Origin: an uncultured Oscillospiraceae bacterium
GTDB taxonomy: Bacteria > Bacillota > Clostridia > Oscillospirales > Oscillospiraceae
NCBI GenBank assembly: GCA_900768135.1
Contig: CAAGBT010000048.1
Span: forward strand, 1 to 33,245
Length of the DNA: 33,245 bases
Direction: 5' to 3'
Positions 16,592-23,804 of the stretch are shown here, in pieces. The translations under genes were made by a program, and so were the position numbers. Within the stretch, counting starts at the first letter, position 1. Each line of letters opens with the position of its first letter. The notes beneath the pieces were generated by a model. The model was not told the DNA's origin and did no database searches. It saw only the letters and a list, made by a program, of their open reading frames with translations.

Positions 16592-18391
16592 TTACATTTC
16601 ATAGGCGGCGGAGGCCGCGGCGCGGGAAAGATCGGGCTTGTCCTCGCGCAGCAGCGCACGGGACAGGGCGTTCATCACGGCGGCAAGCGGATCGATGCGC
16701 TGCGTGTCGTCCTTGTGCGCCTTGGAGAGCTTGACGTCTCCGTAGTAGTTTTCGTGGACAACGGCGTTGTGCAGGCACCAGAGCAGCAGCGGATTGTACG
16801 CCATGACGATCTTGCCCTGCATCAGCATCTCGCGGAAGGTCTTGACGGCGAGCGTCTGACCGGCGCAGGTCTGGCGAATCTCAACGCAAAAATCCTCGTT
16901 GTTGCGGTCGTTGCAGATTTCGATTGCAAGGTCGGTCGCGTTGTGGCCGTCGTAGTCCACCTCGCGCAGCTTCCATTGATGCCTGTCCTCGTTCTCCCGA
17001 ATCCATGTGTACACATAGCTGTTATCGGTCACGTCGCCCGGCGTCAGGGTGCAGTAGCCGTCCTTTGCCCAGGCGATATAGGGCACGCGGTCGCTGTGCT
17101 CATGGAGCTGAGCGCGGTTTTGCGGCATGAAGCCCTGTGCGCGGATCCCGATGCGGCCGTCCGGCAGCGGAATCACCGCGCCGACGCCCGTGAGGTCGAT
17201 GCGCTTGCCGAGGTCAAAGCCGCACCAGACGTCAAGTCCGTCGGTCAGCCTTGCAAATTCCTCGGACGAGACCATCGCCTTGGCGGCCATCTTGAGCTGA
17301 CGCTCGTCGAGATAGCTGTTGACGCTGGCGACCTGCCACTGGCACATGCGCCGCGTCAGCCACTTGCGGATCTTTTCCGGGTCGCCGGAGTTGTAAGCGG
17401 CGTCGTGCTCGGTCTTGATCTGCCTGAGGAGGATCTCGCTGTATTCATCGGGATAGCGCAGGACGGGATTGGCCCACAGCCACAGCCGTTCGTCGTGCGG
17501 ATTTTCTCCGGACGGCAGCTCGCGGAGCATGACAAAATAGCTTTCGTCCGCAATCTCGCCGGTCACGACGCGGCGGGCGTAGTCCTCCTCACGTCTGGCC
17601 GGACGGTTCTCGGCGTCGTCGCCTGCGGTCATGATGCAGTCCAAAAGCGGCTGCACGCGCTTGCCGAAGGCGTTAAAGCCGATGTCGTACAGCTCGGAGG
17701 TGCGGTGCGCCTCATATTCATCGACGCAGTAGTAGGACGGCGCGCCGGAGTCCTTGTTGGTGGTGTCGCCGGACAGGGCGCGCATCCAGCCGCCGCGCGT
17801 GCGGTGGACGATGGGGTTTGCCTTGGGAATGTACAGGCGTTTGGCGATCGACGGCGATTTTTGGGCGATCTTCTTCGCGTCGCCAAAAACGCGGCGGGCC
17901 TGCTCCTTATCCACGGCCACGCACTCGACCTCCGGCTCGGTCTCAAAGACGGCCTGCTCCTCCTGATACGGCGGATAGAGCGCATCGGCGCACATGTGGT
18001 ACAGACCCTTGCACGAGTTCTCGGTGCTTTTGACGTTGCCGCGGCCGCGCTTGCTGAGCACACGGCCGAAGCGTCTCGCGCCGGTGTCCTTATGCACCCA
18101 GCCATAGATGCAGCCAAGATCAAACTGCTGCCAGGGCTGGAGCGTGATCGGCTGGCCCTGGAAAACGCCGCGGACGTGGCGGCAGACGCTGAACCACCGG
18201 TAGATCCGGTCGGCGCGCGTCGTGTCGAACACATAAGGGAAATCCTCCGTGCCCTGCCGCGCAAGGTCGTTCAGGTGGCGCTGGCAGGCGGCAATCTCGG
18301 CGGGGCAGCACTGATTGTGCAGACGGCCGGAGACGACCTGCTTTGCATAGACCGCCGTCGGATGGTGCAGACCGGTCGGACGGTTAGGCAT
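16592..18391 (-). CDS. Terminase large subunit (TerL)
   Basis: About 599 aa from the ATG at 18389-18391; a TTG two codons upstream is possible. The ATPase part has YRWFSVCRHVRGVFQGQPIT and QPWQQFDLGCIYGWVHKDTG, then an unusual P-loop SKRGRGNVKST (residues about 114-124, lacking the classical GxxxxGK spacing) and a Walker B-like YYCVDEYEAH. The nuclease part starts WCGFDLGKRIDLTGVGAVIP with the first metal-binding Asp and goes on through REVDYDGHNATDLAIEI. The length and order fit the phage terminase_1 (YmfN-type) family, usually cos-packaging phages with an HNH partner. It overlaps TerS by 8 bp. Confidence 0.93.
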   Translation of the reverse strand: MPNRPTGLHHPTAVYAKQVVSGRLHNQCCPAEIAACQRHLNDLARQGTEDFPYVFDTTRADRIYRWFSVCRHVRGVFQGQPITLQPWQQFDLGCIYGWVHKDTGARRFGRVLSKRGRGNVKSTENSCKGLYHMCADALYPPYQEEQAVFETEPEVECVAVDKEQARRVFGDAKKIAQKSPSIAKRLYIPKANPIVHRTRGGWMRALSGDTTNKDSGAPSYYCVDEYEAHRTSELYDIGFNAFGKRVQPLLDCIMTAGDDAENRPARREEDYARRVVTGEIADESYFVMLRELPSGENPHDERLWLWANPVLRYPDEYSEILLRQIKTEHDAAYNSGDPEKIRKWLTRRMCQWQVASVNSYLDERQLKMAAKAMVSSEEFARLTDGLDVWCGFDLGKRIDLTGVGAVIPLPDGRIGIRAQGFMPQNRAQLHEHSDRVPYIAWAKDGYCTLTPGDVTDNSYVYTWIRENEDRHQWKLREVDYDGHNATDLAIEICNDRNNEDFCVEIRQTCAGQTLAVKTFREMLMQGKIVMAYNPLLLWCLHNAVVHENYYGDVKLSKAHKDDTQRIDPLAAVMNALSRALLREDKPDLSRAAASAAYEM

Positions 18392-18890
18392 CGCCAAAGA
18401 GATCGGCGTCCGGATCGTCCTCCATCATGGCGCTTGCGCGCTTCTGCGCCAGACGGACACGGCCCTGCGGCGTAAAGCCCAGCTTGTCGGCGTACTGGAT
18501 CAGGCTGCGCTCCAGACCGGCGAGCTTGGAGGCGAGCGAGTCGAGCTTGTCGGTCTCCTCCGGGGCCAGCGCCTTGCGGTCGTGCTTCGCCGCGTCGGTG
18601 AGCAGCTTGTCCAGCAGCGCGGCCAGCTTATCCCGGCGGGAGAGCTGCGAGCAGTAGACGGCCAGCATCTCGCGGTCGAGATCGTCCAGAATGGCAAGGC
18701 CGTCCAGACGCTTGACCAGACTCAGCCAGTAGGTGCGCGCCCGCCCGGTGAGATGCGTCGGAGGCTTGCGGAGATCGGCCTCACGGCCGCGATCCGGAAT
18801 TACGCCGGCCTCGGCGGTCACACGCGCCTCGCGCTCAGCCTGCGTGAGGTGCTTTGTCTGCGCTTCGAGCGCTTTTGCGTTTGTCGGCAT
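18384..18890 (-). CDS. Terminase small subunit, P27 family
   Basis: 168 aa from the ATG at 18888-18890 with AGGAGG upstream; the upstream in-frame extension is Pro/Arg-rich and covers the cos-like gap, so I reject it. The signature helical part LTGRARTYWLSLVKRLDGLA, DREMLAVYCSQLSRRDKLAA and RSLIQYADKLGFTPQGRVRL is that of P27-family small terminases, which bind the packaging site and load TerL. It follows the cos candidate and precedes TerL. Confidence 0.9.
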   Translation of the reverse strand: MPTNAKALEAQTKHLTQAEREARVTAEAGVIPDRGREADLRKPPTHLTGRARTYWLSLVKRLDGLAILDDLDREMLAVYCSQLSRRDKLAALLDKLLTDAAKHDRKALAPEETDKLDSLASKLAGLERSLIQYADKLGFTPQGRVRLAQKRASAMMEDDPDADLFGDA

Positions 18891-19083
18891 TTTCTTCGCC
18901 TCCTGCGATTTTTCCGAAAATCTGATCGGGGATTTTTCTCGTGATCGAGGCCCTTCCGCGGTCCCCGCGGGGTTCTGCAAAAACTTTTTCGGGGTGGGGG
19001 GAGGCCGCGGCCTTCGGCCGCCGCGCGCGTGCAGGTCCGCGTCCGTGCGCGCTCTCGGACGCATACCCAAGCGTGGGCGTAGC
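18891..19083. other. Gene-free GC-rich stretch; candidate cos/packaging site
   Basis: About 190 bp between HNH and TerS carry no credible gene. It contains a purine-rich block (GGGGTGGGGGGAGG at about 18990-19003) next to a hairpin GCGGCC-TTC-GGCCGC, a repeated CCGCGG, and several inverted repeats, including AAAAACTTTTT-like symmetry. In HK97-like phages cos lies beside HNH and the small terminase, so this is the likeliest packaging start. The cut position cannot be read by eye. Confidence 0.55.
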
Positions 19084-19467
19084 TTACCGGCGAAAATCCT
19101 GCGGTTTTTTGCCGCCTGTAAGCACCTCCAGCGCGGTCTTGCGGCTGTGGCAGCGATGGCACAGCGACTGGAGGTTGTCCGGATCCGTGAAAAGCGACCA
19201 GTCCCCGCGGTGCGGGATGATGTGATCGACGTCCGTGGCCGGGACGCGGAGGCCGAACCTTGCGCACTCGCGGCAGAACGGCTCGCGCAGGAGCTGCTGC
19301 GGCCGGAGCTTCTTGGCGAAGATCGGCAGCTTGTACCAGCGATGCCAGTCTGCGCTTTCCGCGCTGCGGCGCTCCTTGCGCTGCGGCTTGTGCCTGGGAC
19401 ACCAGGTGTCGCGCGTCACCTCACGGCATCCGGCATGTGCGCATGGACGCAGGGGCTTCAGGGCCAC
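19084..19467 (-). CDS. HNH endonuclease (packaging-associated)
   Basis: 127 aa from a GTG start with a strong GGAGGTGAT site. The HNH core is DVDHIIPHRGDWSLFTDPDN followed by LQSLCHRCHSRKT; four Cys (CRECARFGL and CHRCH) plus an N-terminal Cys set (CAHAGCREV, WCPRHK) suggest structural zinc. In cos siphoviruses such as HK97 an adjacent HNH protein works with terminase in DNA cleavage. It is separated from TerS only by the cos candidate. Confidence 0.9.
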   Translation of the reverse strand: MALKPLRPCAHAGCREVTRDTWCPRHKPQRKERRSAESADWHRWYKLPIFAKKLRPQQLLREPFCRECARFGLRVPATDVDHIIPHRGDWSLFTDPDNLQSLCHRCHSRKTALEVLTGGKKPQDFRR

Positions 19468-19531
19468 GGGCTATCACCTCCGGACAAACAAAAAGCACCT
19501 GAACCACAACACCGCATCGGATGTCGTCGGC

Positions 19532-19738
19532 TCAGGCGCGAGGGCACAGGCACTTGGGGTCGATATTGACGACGGAAATCTGCTTACACTTTTTGCAGTA
19601 CACCGGCAGCCGTTCGGCCTTGGTGTCATCCAGCAGCTTCTGGTCGGTTCTCCGGCCGCAGCAGGGGCAGAGCAAAAACCCGTCCTTCGTGTATAGTTTA
19701 CCACAGTTTTTCGTTGTTTGCAATACTTTCGCCTCCAT
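19532..19738 (-). CDS. Small zinc-ribbon protein (cysteine-rich KTR type)
   Basis: 68 aa. Two CxxC knuckles, LLCPCCGRRTDQKLLDD and VYCKKCKQISVVNID, with the R-T and K-C-K-Q pattern typical of the Cys_rich_KTR family found on mobile elements of Firmicutes. A third partial motif, KCLCPRA, ends the protein. It may bind nucleic acid or act as a small regulator; the function is not known. Located between HNH and the HUH endonuclease in the leftward operon. Confidence 0.75.
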   Translation of the reverse strand: MEAKVLQTTKNCGKLYTKDGFLLCPCCGRRTDQKLLDDTKAERLPVYCKKCKQISVVNIDPKCLCPRA

Positions 19739-19776
19739 TTTTTCCGCGCCTCCCAGAGAATAAACATTACCCCAAG

Positions 19777-20517
19777 TCAGAAAATAGCGCCGGGCAATGT
19801 TTCATTTTTGGGAGCGAGATACTCCACATAGTCAAAGGTGCCGAAGCCGTTCGCGCGCGTCTGCCGGTCGAGAATGTAGGAGCCGGGCGGCGCGGTCAGC
19901 GGCGTTCCGGCATCGATCCAGCCGGATTGCGTGATGGGCTTTGCAAGGCCGAGGGACTGCCGCCACATCCGTTCTCCGACGTAGCGGCGTCCCTGCTCGC
20001 GCGGCTCCTTGCTCAGATAGCGCGCCCAGCCGTCATAGCCCTTGTCTGCGATTTTGGAAAAGTCGATGTTGTCGCCGTGCGGCCACAGGCTGCGGATCGT
20101 CTGATAGTCTGCGCCGGTCGCATTGACAACGGTGTGATGATGGTAGCGGCCGAGCGTGTGGCCGCGCTCCGTGACATAGAGATATTTGAGCGGTTGTCCC
20201 GCCTCCCTGCGCTCGGCGCGCAGATGGCGGATAAAGAGCTTGAGTTTTCCCTCGGCGGCCTCGCGCGTCTGCGGCAGCGCGTCGTCCGCATAGGTCAGCG
20301 TAACGACGAGGTCGGAAAAATCAAAGTTTGCGGCCATGAGCATCTTGAGCTTTTCCCAGCTATGCCGCAGGTTGATCGCTTCGCGCGCGCAGGAGCTGAC
20401 CAGCTCTTTCGGCGCACGGCTTTTGCGGGACTCCTGATCGCAGTGCATTGTGTACTGGACTACACGAATGTACCTCCCCGCGATGATTACTTTGCGCCAC
20501 TGTTTGTATCCCGGCAA
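19777..20517 (-). CDS. HUH-type endonuclease, phage/plasmid Rep-like
   Basis: 246 aa from a TTG start 7 bases behind GAGGAGGTG. The three rolling-circle motifs are visible: motif 1 DLVVTLTYAD (about residues 69-78), motif 2 LGRYHHHTVVN (His-hydrophobic-His, about 122-132), and a motif 3 with a Tyr in KGYDGWARYLSKE (about 159-171), followed by basic residues. Proteins of the REP_ORF2/gpII type nick one strand and stay bound through the Tyr. Why a theta-replicating phage with DnaB should carry one is unclear; it could act in recombination, late replication or packaging. Its place beside the packaging genes is typical of some clostridial phages. Fold assignment good, role open. Confidence 0.75.
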   Translation of the reverse strand: MPGYKQWRKVIIAGRYIRVVQYTMHCDQESRKSRAPKELVSSCAREAINLRHSWEKLKMLMAANFDFSDLVVTLTYADDALPQTREAAEGKLKLFIRHLRAERREAGQPLKYLYVTERGHTLGRYHHHTVVNATGADYQTIRSLWPHGDNIDFSKIADKGYDGWARYLSKEPREQGRRYVGERMWRQSLGLAKPITQSGWIDAGTPLTAPPGSYILDRQTRANGFGTFDYVEYLAPKNETLPGAIF

Positions 20518-20720
20518 GTAACCACCTCCTCGTCCCGCGAAAGCTCTGCGACCGCGTGAAGAACCTCGACCGCCTTGCCGATCAACGCACAGCCGTGGAT
20601 GCCGCAGTTGTGCTCGTAACCGCAGCCGAGGCAGGCGAGCGAGCCGGTCCGAACCTTTGCACGCAAGAGCGCGTCGGCGAGGGAATCGATTGAATCCGCG
20701 ACGTCACGGGGGTTATCCAT
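20487..20720 (-). CDS. Small Cys-containing phage protein
   Basis: 77 aa. It has an N-terminal helix (DSIDSLADALLRAKVRTG), a four-Cys cluster (CLGCGYEHNCGIHGC) that could bind zinc, then a second helix (LIGKAVEVLHAVAELSRDEE). I do not recognise the family. It overlaps the gene before it by 8 bp and the HUH gene by 31 bp, as expected for a tightly packed early operon. Start ATG at 20718-20720. Confidence 0.65.
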   Translation of the reverse strand: MDNPRDVADSIDSLADALLRAKVRTGSLACLGCGYEHNCGIHGCALIGKAVEVLHAVAELSRDEEVVTCRDTNSGAK

Positions 20721-21066
20721 TCCGCACCATCCTTTCCAGCCAGTCGATCACTTGTTCCTCAATCTGAATTCTGCCTTTATGAAAGCCCATCAGCATGACA
20801 TTGTTTACACTTTCGGTTACAACGTATTGTTCATCGTCGTGCTGGCGCAGCTTTTTGAGATGCGTAAGCTGGAACTGCAGCGCTACGTTTTTCACTTCCT
20901 GCGCTTTCAGCTTCTCGATCTCCGCCGCCTGCGCCTCGATCAGGTCGGCAGCGTCGAGATTCTTTCTTCTGCACGCTGCGTTCCCCAAAAAACCATAGCA
21001 TGGGCAATTGTCGCAATCATTCCTTCCACATGCCCGCAGCGCCTTTACGATTCCTTCTTTGGTCAT
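20713..21066 (-). CDS. Phage protein with Cys cluster and coiled coil
   Basis: 117 aa. The N-terminus MTKEGIVKALRACGRNDCDN followed by CPCYGFLGNAACRRK carries five Cys in a pattern seen in many gut-phage proteins with no known role. Then comes a heptad-rich helix (DLIEAQAAEIEKLKAQEVKN) and a C-terminal helix (EEQVIDWLERMVRNG). Probably a small structural or regulatory DNA-metabolism accessory. The opening resembles that of the 31-residue ORF at 22113-22208 (MNKEEIVKALW), hinting at a broken relative there. Confidence 0.65.
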   Translation of the reverse strand: MTKEGIVKALRACGRNDCDNCPCYGFLGNAACRRKNLDAADLIEAQAAEIEKLKAQEVKNVALQFQLTHLKKLRQHDDEQYVVTESVNNVMLMGFHKGRIQIEEQVIDWLERMVRNG

Positions 21067-21084
21067 GTCTCCGCCCCCTTAGGT

Positions 21085-21930
21085 TCAATGATTTTCATTT
21101 TTACTATCCTTTTCTCGCTGTTCTCGGTATTCACGGTACTTTCTGGTGTACTCATAAGAGTTGCCGAAAACATGAAGTGCGGCACGATAGAGATTGGGTT
21201 CGTATTTCTCGGCGGCAGCGAGTTCGGCTTCAAAATCTCTTCCGAAGGGGCAACAGGCACAGCCTGTTCGGCGTAAACCATATTTCAGATAGCAGTCAGA
21301 ATGAGTCACATCAAAGGCTGCTTCATACGCCGCTTTATCACTTGTTTTGAACCAAAATATCGGTCTAAATCGGTCGGCACCGTCATATTTTTTTTCAAAA
21401 CAACTGGTGAGGGCCAACGAGCGTATGCCACCTTCGGCTTTTCTTAAACCTTGGCAATCAAGATTAGGGGAGATTTCTTTAGCTATTGCGTGTGCGGTTT
21501 TCTTTTTGGCTCCCTCACAGCAAGCATCCGAAATTAAAAAGTCCGGTGGATTTTCGACCATGAACTCTTTAAGGTATTTATACCTTTTGATATTTTGACT
21601 GCTATTTTCGCTCCAACCATTACACCACCATCTGAGAGCGGACTTACAATGAGGATATTTTTTATACAATTCCTCAAAAGGACGGTCTTCCCATTGAAAG
21701 TTGTGTTTCTGCAAACGAGAAATGTTCTGGCTTACTTTTTTTGCGAGAAACGGAACACCATATTTTTTAACGCCGAGCGGAACAGGAACTTTCGCCTTAA
21801 ACCGCTTAATTTCTATTCCGTATTTCTGTTCCAAAAAGTTAAGATGGCGAATAGTTGCTTGAAACTCCATTCCAGTATTAAAAAATGCATACTCGACTTG
21901 ACTCAACGGATAACCAATTCGTTCAATCAT
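21085..21930 (-). CDS. PAPS-reductase-family protein, C-terminal part of a frame-split gene
   Basis: 281 aa. It starts MIERIGYPLSQVEYAFFNTG and continues with KAKVPVPLGVKKYGVPFLAK, SKNIS-like helices, CKSALRWWCNGW and a final CACCPFGRDFEAELAAAEKY...SYEYTRKYREYRE, which is the usual C-terminal part of phage phosphoadenosine-phosphosulfate reductase-like (DndC-related) ATP pyrophosphatases. It lacks the nucleotide-binding SGGxDS loop, which lies in the upstream frame and ends 8 bp after this ATG. The gene is more AT-rich than its neighbours, which suggests later import. It could be translated by coupling through the ATGATTGA overlap, or be a decayed gene. Confidence 0.7.
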   Translation of the reverse strand: MIERIGYPLSQVEYAFFNTGMEFQATIRHLNFLEQKYGIEIKRFKAKVPVPLGVKKYGVPFLAKKVSQNISRLQKHNFQWEDRPFEELYKKYPHCKSALRWWCNGWSENSSQNIKRYKYLKEFMVENPPDFLISDACCEGAKKKTAHAIAKEISPNLDCQGLRKAEGGIRSLALTSCFEKKYDGADRFRPIFWFKTSDKAAYEAAFDVTHSDCYLKYGLRRTGCACCPFGRDFEAELAAAEKYEPNLYRAALHVFGNSYEYTRKYREYREQREKDSKNENH

Positions 21931-22126
21931 GTATATCTGAGTCGGATCCGCCGCTTACAGATACCATGATTTTGGGATACATGGTAAAAGGCTTTATTTC
22001 AGAACTGCCACCACCATACCCATGTATTTTGCCCCATGCTTTAATGAACGCAGTTTGGATTTCCCCCGTAATCATTGAGTTGTCAATCGAGTCGAGAAAA
22101 TCCAGCATAGAGTCATAGGTTTTCAC
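21923..22126 (-). CDS. PAPS-reductase-family protein, N-terminal fragment with P-loop
   Basis: 67 aa from a GTG at 22124-22126: MKTYDSMLDFLDSIDNS, then FIKAWGKIHGYGGG and KIMVSVSGGSDSDIHD-stop. SVSGGSDSD is the PP-loop that binds ATP in PAPS reductase/N-type ATP pyrophosphatases, and the partner sequence continues at once in the next frame at 21930. Removing one base would join them as SGGSDSDIMIERIGYPL, so the gene seems split by a small indel at about 21931. Taken with the downstream part it is either a pseudogene, a sequencing artefact, or a two-chain enzyme. Confidence 0.65.
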   Translation of the reverse strand: MKTYDSMLDFLDSIDNSMITGEIQTAFIKAWGKIHGYGGGSSEIKPFTMYPKIMVSVSGGSDSDIHD

Positions 22127-22208
22127 GCTTTACACCCCCCGCAACATGGCTTGCCAGCATATCGGCTTGGTGCGTCCACAGCGCCTTCACGATTTCTTCT
22201 TTGTTCAT
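22113..22208 (-). CDS. Small peptide gene, 31 aa
   Basis: MNKEEIVKALWTHQADMLAS then HVAGGVKRENL. The ATG at 22206-22208 has AAAGGAG at good spacing and overlaps the preceding stop (ATGA). It reads into the start of the PAPS-family gene, so it may mainly couple translation. The first ten residues resemble the start of the 117-aa gene at 20713, suggesting a common origin. No function known. Confidence 0.45.
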   Translation of the reverse strand: MNKEEIVKALWTHQADMLASHVAGGVKRENL

Positions 22209-22378
22209 GACCGCGATGCTCCTTTCTTTCCGGCCGGATCACGCTGGATCCGGCCGTCCACATAGATCTGATATCCGGCGGCGCGCATGCTGCGGCGCTG
22301 CTCGGCGCTCGGCATTGTCTCCATCGGCCCGCCGGCGTAGGCCTGTCCGTCCTTGCGGACCTCCCATGTATCAGCCAT
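22205..22378 (-). CDS. Small phage protein, 57 aa
   Basis: MADTWEVRKDGQAYAGGPME, then AEQRRSMRAAGYQIYVDGRI and a basic end. The start ATG at 22376-22378 lies within the last codons of the parB-like gene (8-bp overlap) and its stop overlaps the next ATG, so it is part of the operon. The pattern (W-E-V-R-x-D-G, Y-Q-I-Y-V-D-G-R) appears in small gut-phage proteins of unknown role. Soluble, compact, possibly a DNA or protein mimic; unsure. Confidence 0.6.
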   Translation of the reverse strand: MADTWEVRKDGQAYAGGPMETMPSAEQRRSMRAAGYQIYVDGRIQRDPAGKKGASRS

Positions 22379-23804
22379 TGCCGACAGCCTCCGCCGAGAA
22401 GGAGTAGCCGCTCGGCAGCTCGGACAGCGGGATGAAGCAGACCAGATTCCAGGTCAGGTCTGTGCCGCTGATTGCACTGACAAAGCGCCCGCTTTTCCAG
22501 CGTGCAGTGAATACATCGCAGAATCGCGACGCAGACGGGTCGCTTGCGACGACGAGATACAGCTCGCCCTCCTTCGGAGAGCAGTCGAGAAAGAGTCTCC
22601 GCAGCCATGGCAGGGGCGTGCATCGGCTTTGCGGGACGGCGAAATGCAGGACGGCGTCCGGCGTGGTGCCGTATGCCTTGCAAAAATCGACCAGCGTATG
22701 GACTGCCCACTGATATTGACCGGTCTCGTAGCGCATCACGCTGTCCGCGTCCGGCTTGGCGGAGGCTCCGGTAATGGCAAAGCGCGTCGGCATTTCTTCC
22801 CGCGTCCAGCCCTTTGCGGCACGGATGGATTGGAAGGCCTGCCCAAGCACCCAGGAGGCGCTCTGCTTATGCTTTTCGATTTCGGCGGAGATCCGCGCGC
22901 AGGGAGCGCCGCACTCAAAGCGCCGCTGGCAGCCGCCGCAGCAATCAACGAACTTAGGACAGTCCAGCTCTTTCGGGCGGGAGCGCTTGAGATAGTCGCA
23001 GGCAGGATAGATGCCGCCTTTGCCCGGCTTGCGGTGATAGCAGCGCGGATCTTCCTTCGGCGGTGCAGCAAAGGGCTTGCGGCCGGCGGCCAGATTGTCC
23101 TTGTAGCGCTTGATTGCCATGGAGGTCAGCTCGTAGCGCAGGCTTGCGCCGGGTCTTGCGTTTTTGGCGTAATGGTCGTGCAGCTCGCGCTGCTGCTCCG
23201 GCGGCAGGTGCGCCAGCTTATAGGCGGCGTCGTCCGTGAGATCGGCCTTTTGAAGCTCCGGCTCCAGGTGATCTTTGATGTACTTCGCGCGGGCAAGCTG
23301 CGACTCGGAGGTCTTGAGGATCTGCGCGACGTTGCTGCGCATCTTGCCCGGCAGCTTGATTCCCTGTTCCTGCTGGAGCTTGACGAGAATTGCGGCCACG
23401 CGGTCGGCGGCGGTGTTTTTGACCAGATAGCTAAGCTCGCGCGCCTCGGTGTTGGTCTGGATCAGCATCAGCTCCTCCAGCTCCGGCGAGGCCGGACGGG
23501 TGACGCGGCAGGGAGCCTGCCGGAAGCGCTCCGGATCCTTTTCCGCGAGCCTGCGCATCGCGGCGGTGCGGCGGTGCCCGGCGATAATACGGTAGCGGCC
23601 GTTGTCTGCCGGGGTGACGAGGATCGGCTGCAAAAGCCCGTTGACCTCGATGCTTTCGCAGAGATCGGTGAGGTCGCCCTCGACCGGGAAAAAGTTGAGG
23701 GGATTGTCGTCCAGCAGACCGACATCGATCATGCGCGTGGAGGCGGTGTCCAAATTGGACACCTTTGACAGGCCCATCACGGCAGAAAGATCAAATTTGG
23801 CCAT
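22371..23804 (-). CDS. parB: ParB-like DNA-binding protein with Cys-rich and HTH extensions
   Basis: 477 aa from the ATG at 23802-23804. Residues about 25-130 form a ParB/Spo0J N-domain: IDVGLLDDNPLNFFPVEGDL, NGLLQPILVTPADNGRYRII and the CTP-binding-like AGHRRTAAMRRL. A ParB HTH follows (NVAQILKTSESQLARAKYIK). Then, unlike standard ParB, come a Cys-rich segment (CDYLKRSRPKELDCPKFVDC and CGGCQRRFECGAPC, about 300-345), an XRE-like HTH (AFQSIRAAKGWTREE to RYETGQYQWAVHTLVDFCKA) and a C-terminal beta-rich domain. The palindrome at 23745-23763 lies within codons 15-20 (KVSNLD). It overlaps ParA by 14 bp. Likely the DNA-binding half of a partition or gene-silencing pair. Confidence 0.8.
   Translation of the reverse strand: MAKFDLSAVMGLSKVSNLDTASTRMIDVGLLDDNPLNFFPVEGDLTDLCESIEVNGLLQPILVTPADNGRYRIIAGHRRTAAMRRLAEKDPERFRQAPCRVTRPASPELEELMLIQTNTEARELSYLVKNTAADRVAAILVKLQQEQGIKLPGKMRSNVAQILKTSESQLARAKYIKDHLEPELQKADLTDDAAYKLAHLPPEQQRELHDHYAKNARPGASLRYELTSMAIKRYKDNLAAGRKPFAAPPKEDPRCYHRKPGKGGIYPACDYLKRSRPKELDCPKFVDCCGGCQRRFECGAPCARISAEIEKHKQSASWVLGQAFQSIRAAKGWTREEMPTRFAITGASAKPDADSVMRYETGQYQWAVHTLVDFCKAYGTTPDAVLHFAVPQSRCTPLPWLRRLFLDCSPKEGELYLVVASDPSASRFCDVFTARWKSGRFVSAISGTDLTWNLVCFIPLSELPSGYSFSAEAVGNG
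23745..23763. repeat. 19-bp palindrome, copy 3 (inside the parB-like gene)
   Basis: GGTGTCCAAATTGGACACC about 40 bp inside the parB-like coding region, where it specifies VSNLDT. Same orientation as the others. A site at the start of the putative binder's own gene suggests autoregulation. Confidence 0.9.

Noticed and set aside
15821..18475. Open frame of 884 codons on the plus strand
   Set aside because: It lies opposite portal and TerL, both of which have clear motifs. Long antisense frames are common in GC-rich DNA; no ribosome site and no domain.
18891..19070. Longer N-terminus for the small terminase
   Set aside because: The extension is Pro/Arg-rich and runs through the cos-like gap; the ATG at 18890 has AGGAGG and the family's length.
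22123..22710. Minus-strand frame of 195 codons
   Set aside because: Arg/Ala-rich shadow of the parB-like gene's 3' end and the small genes behind it, which have ribosome sites and fit the operon.
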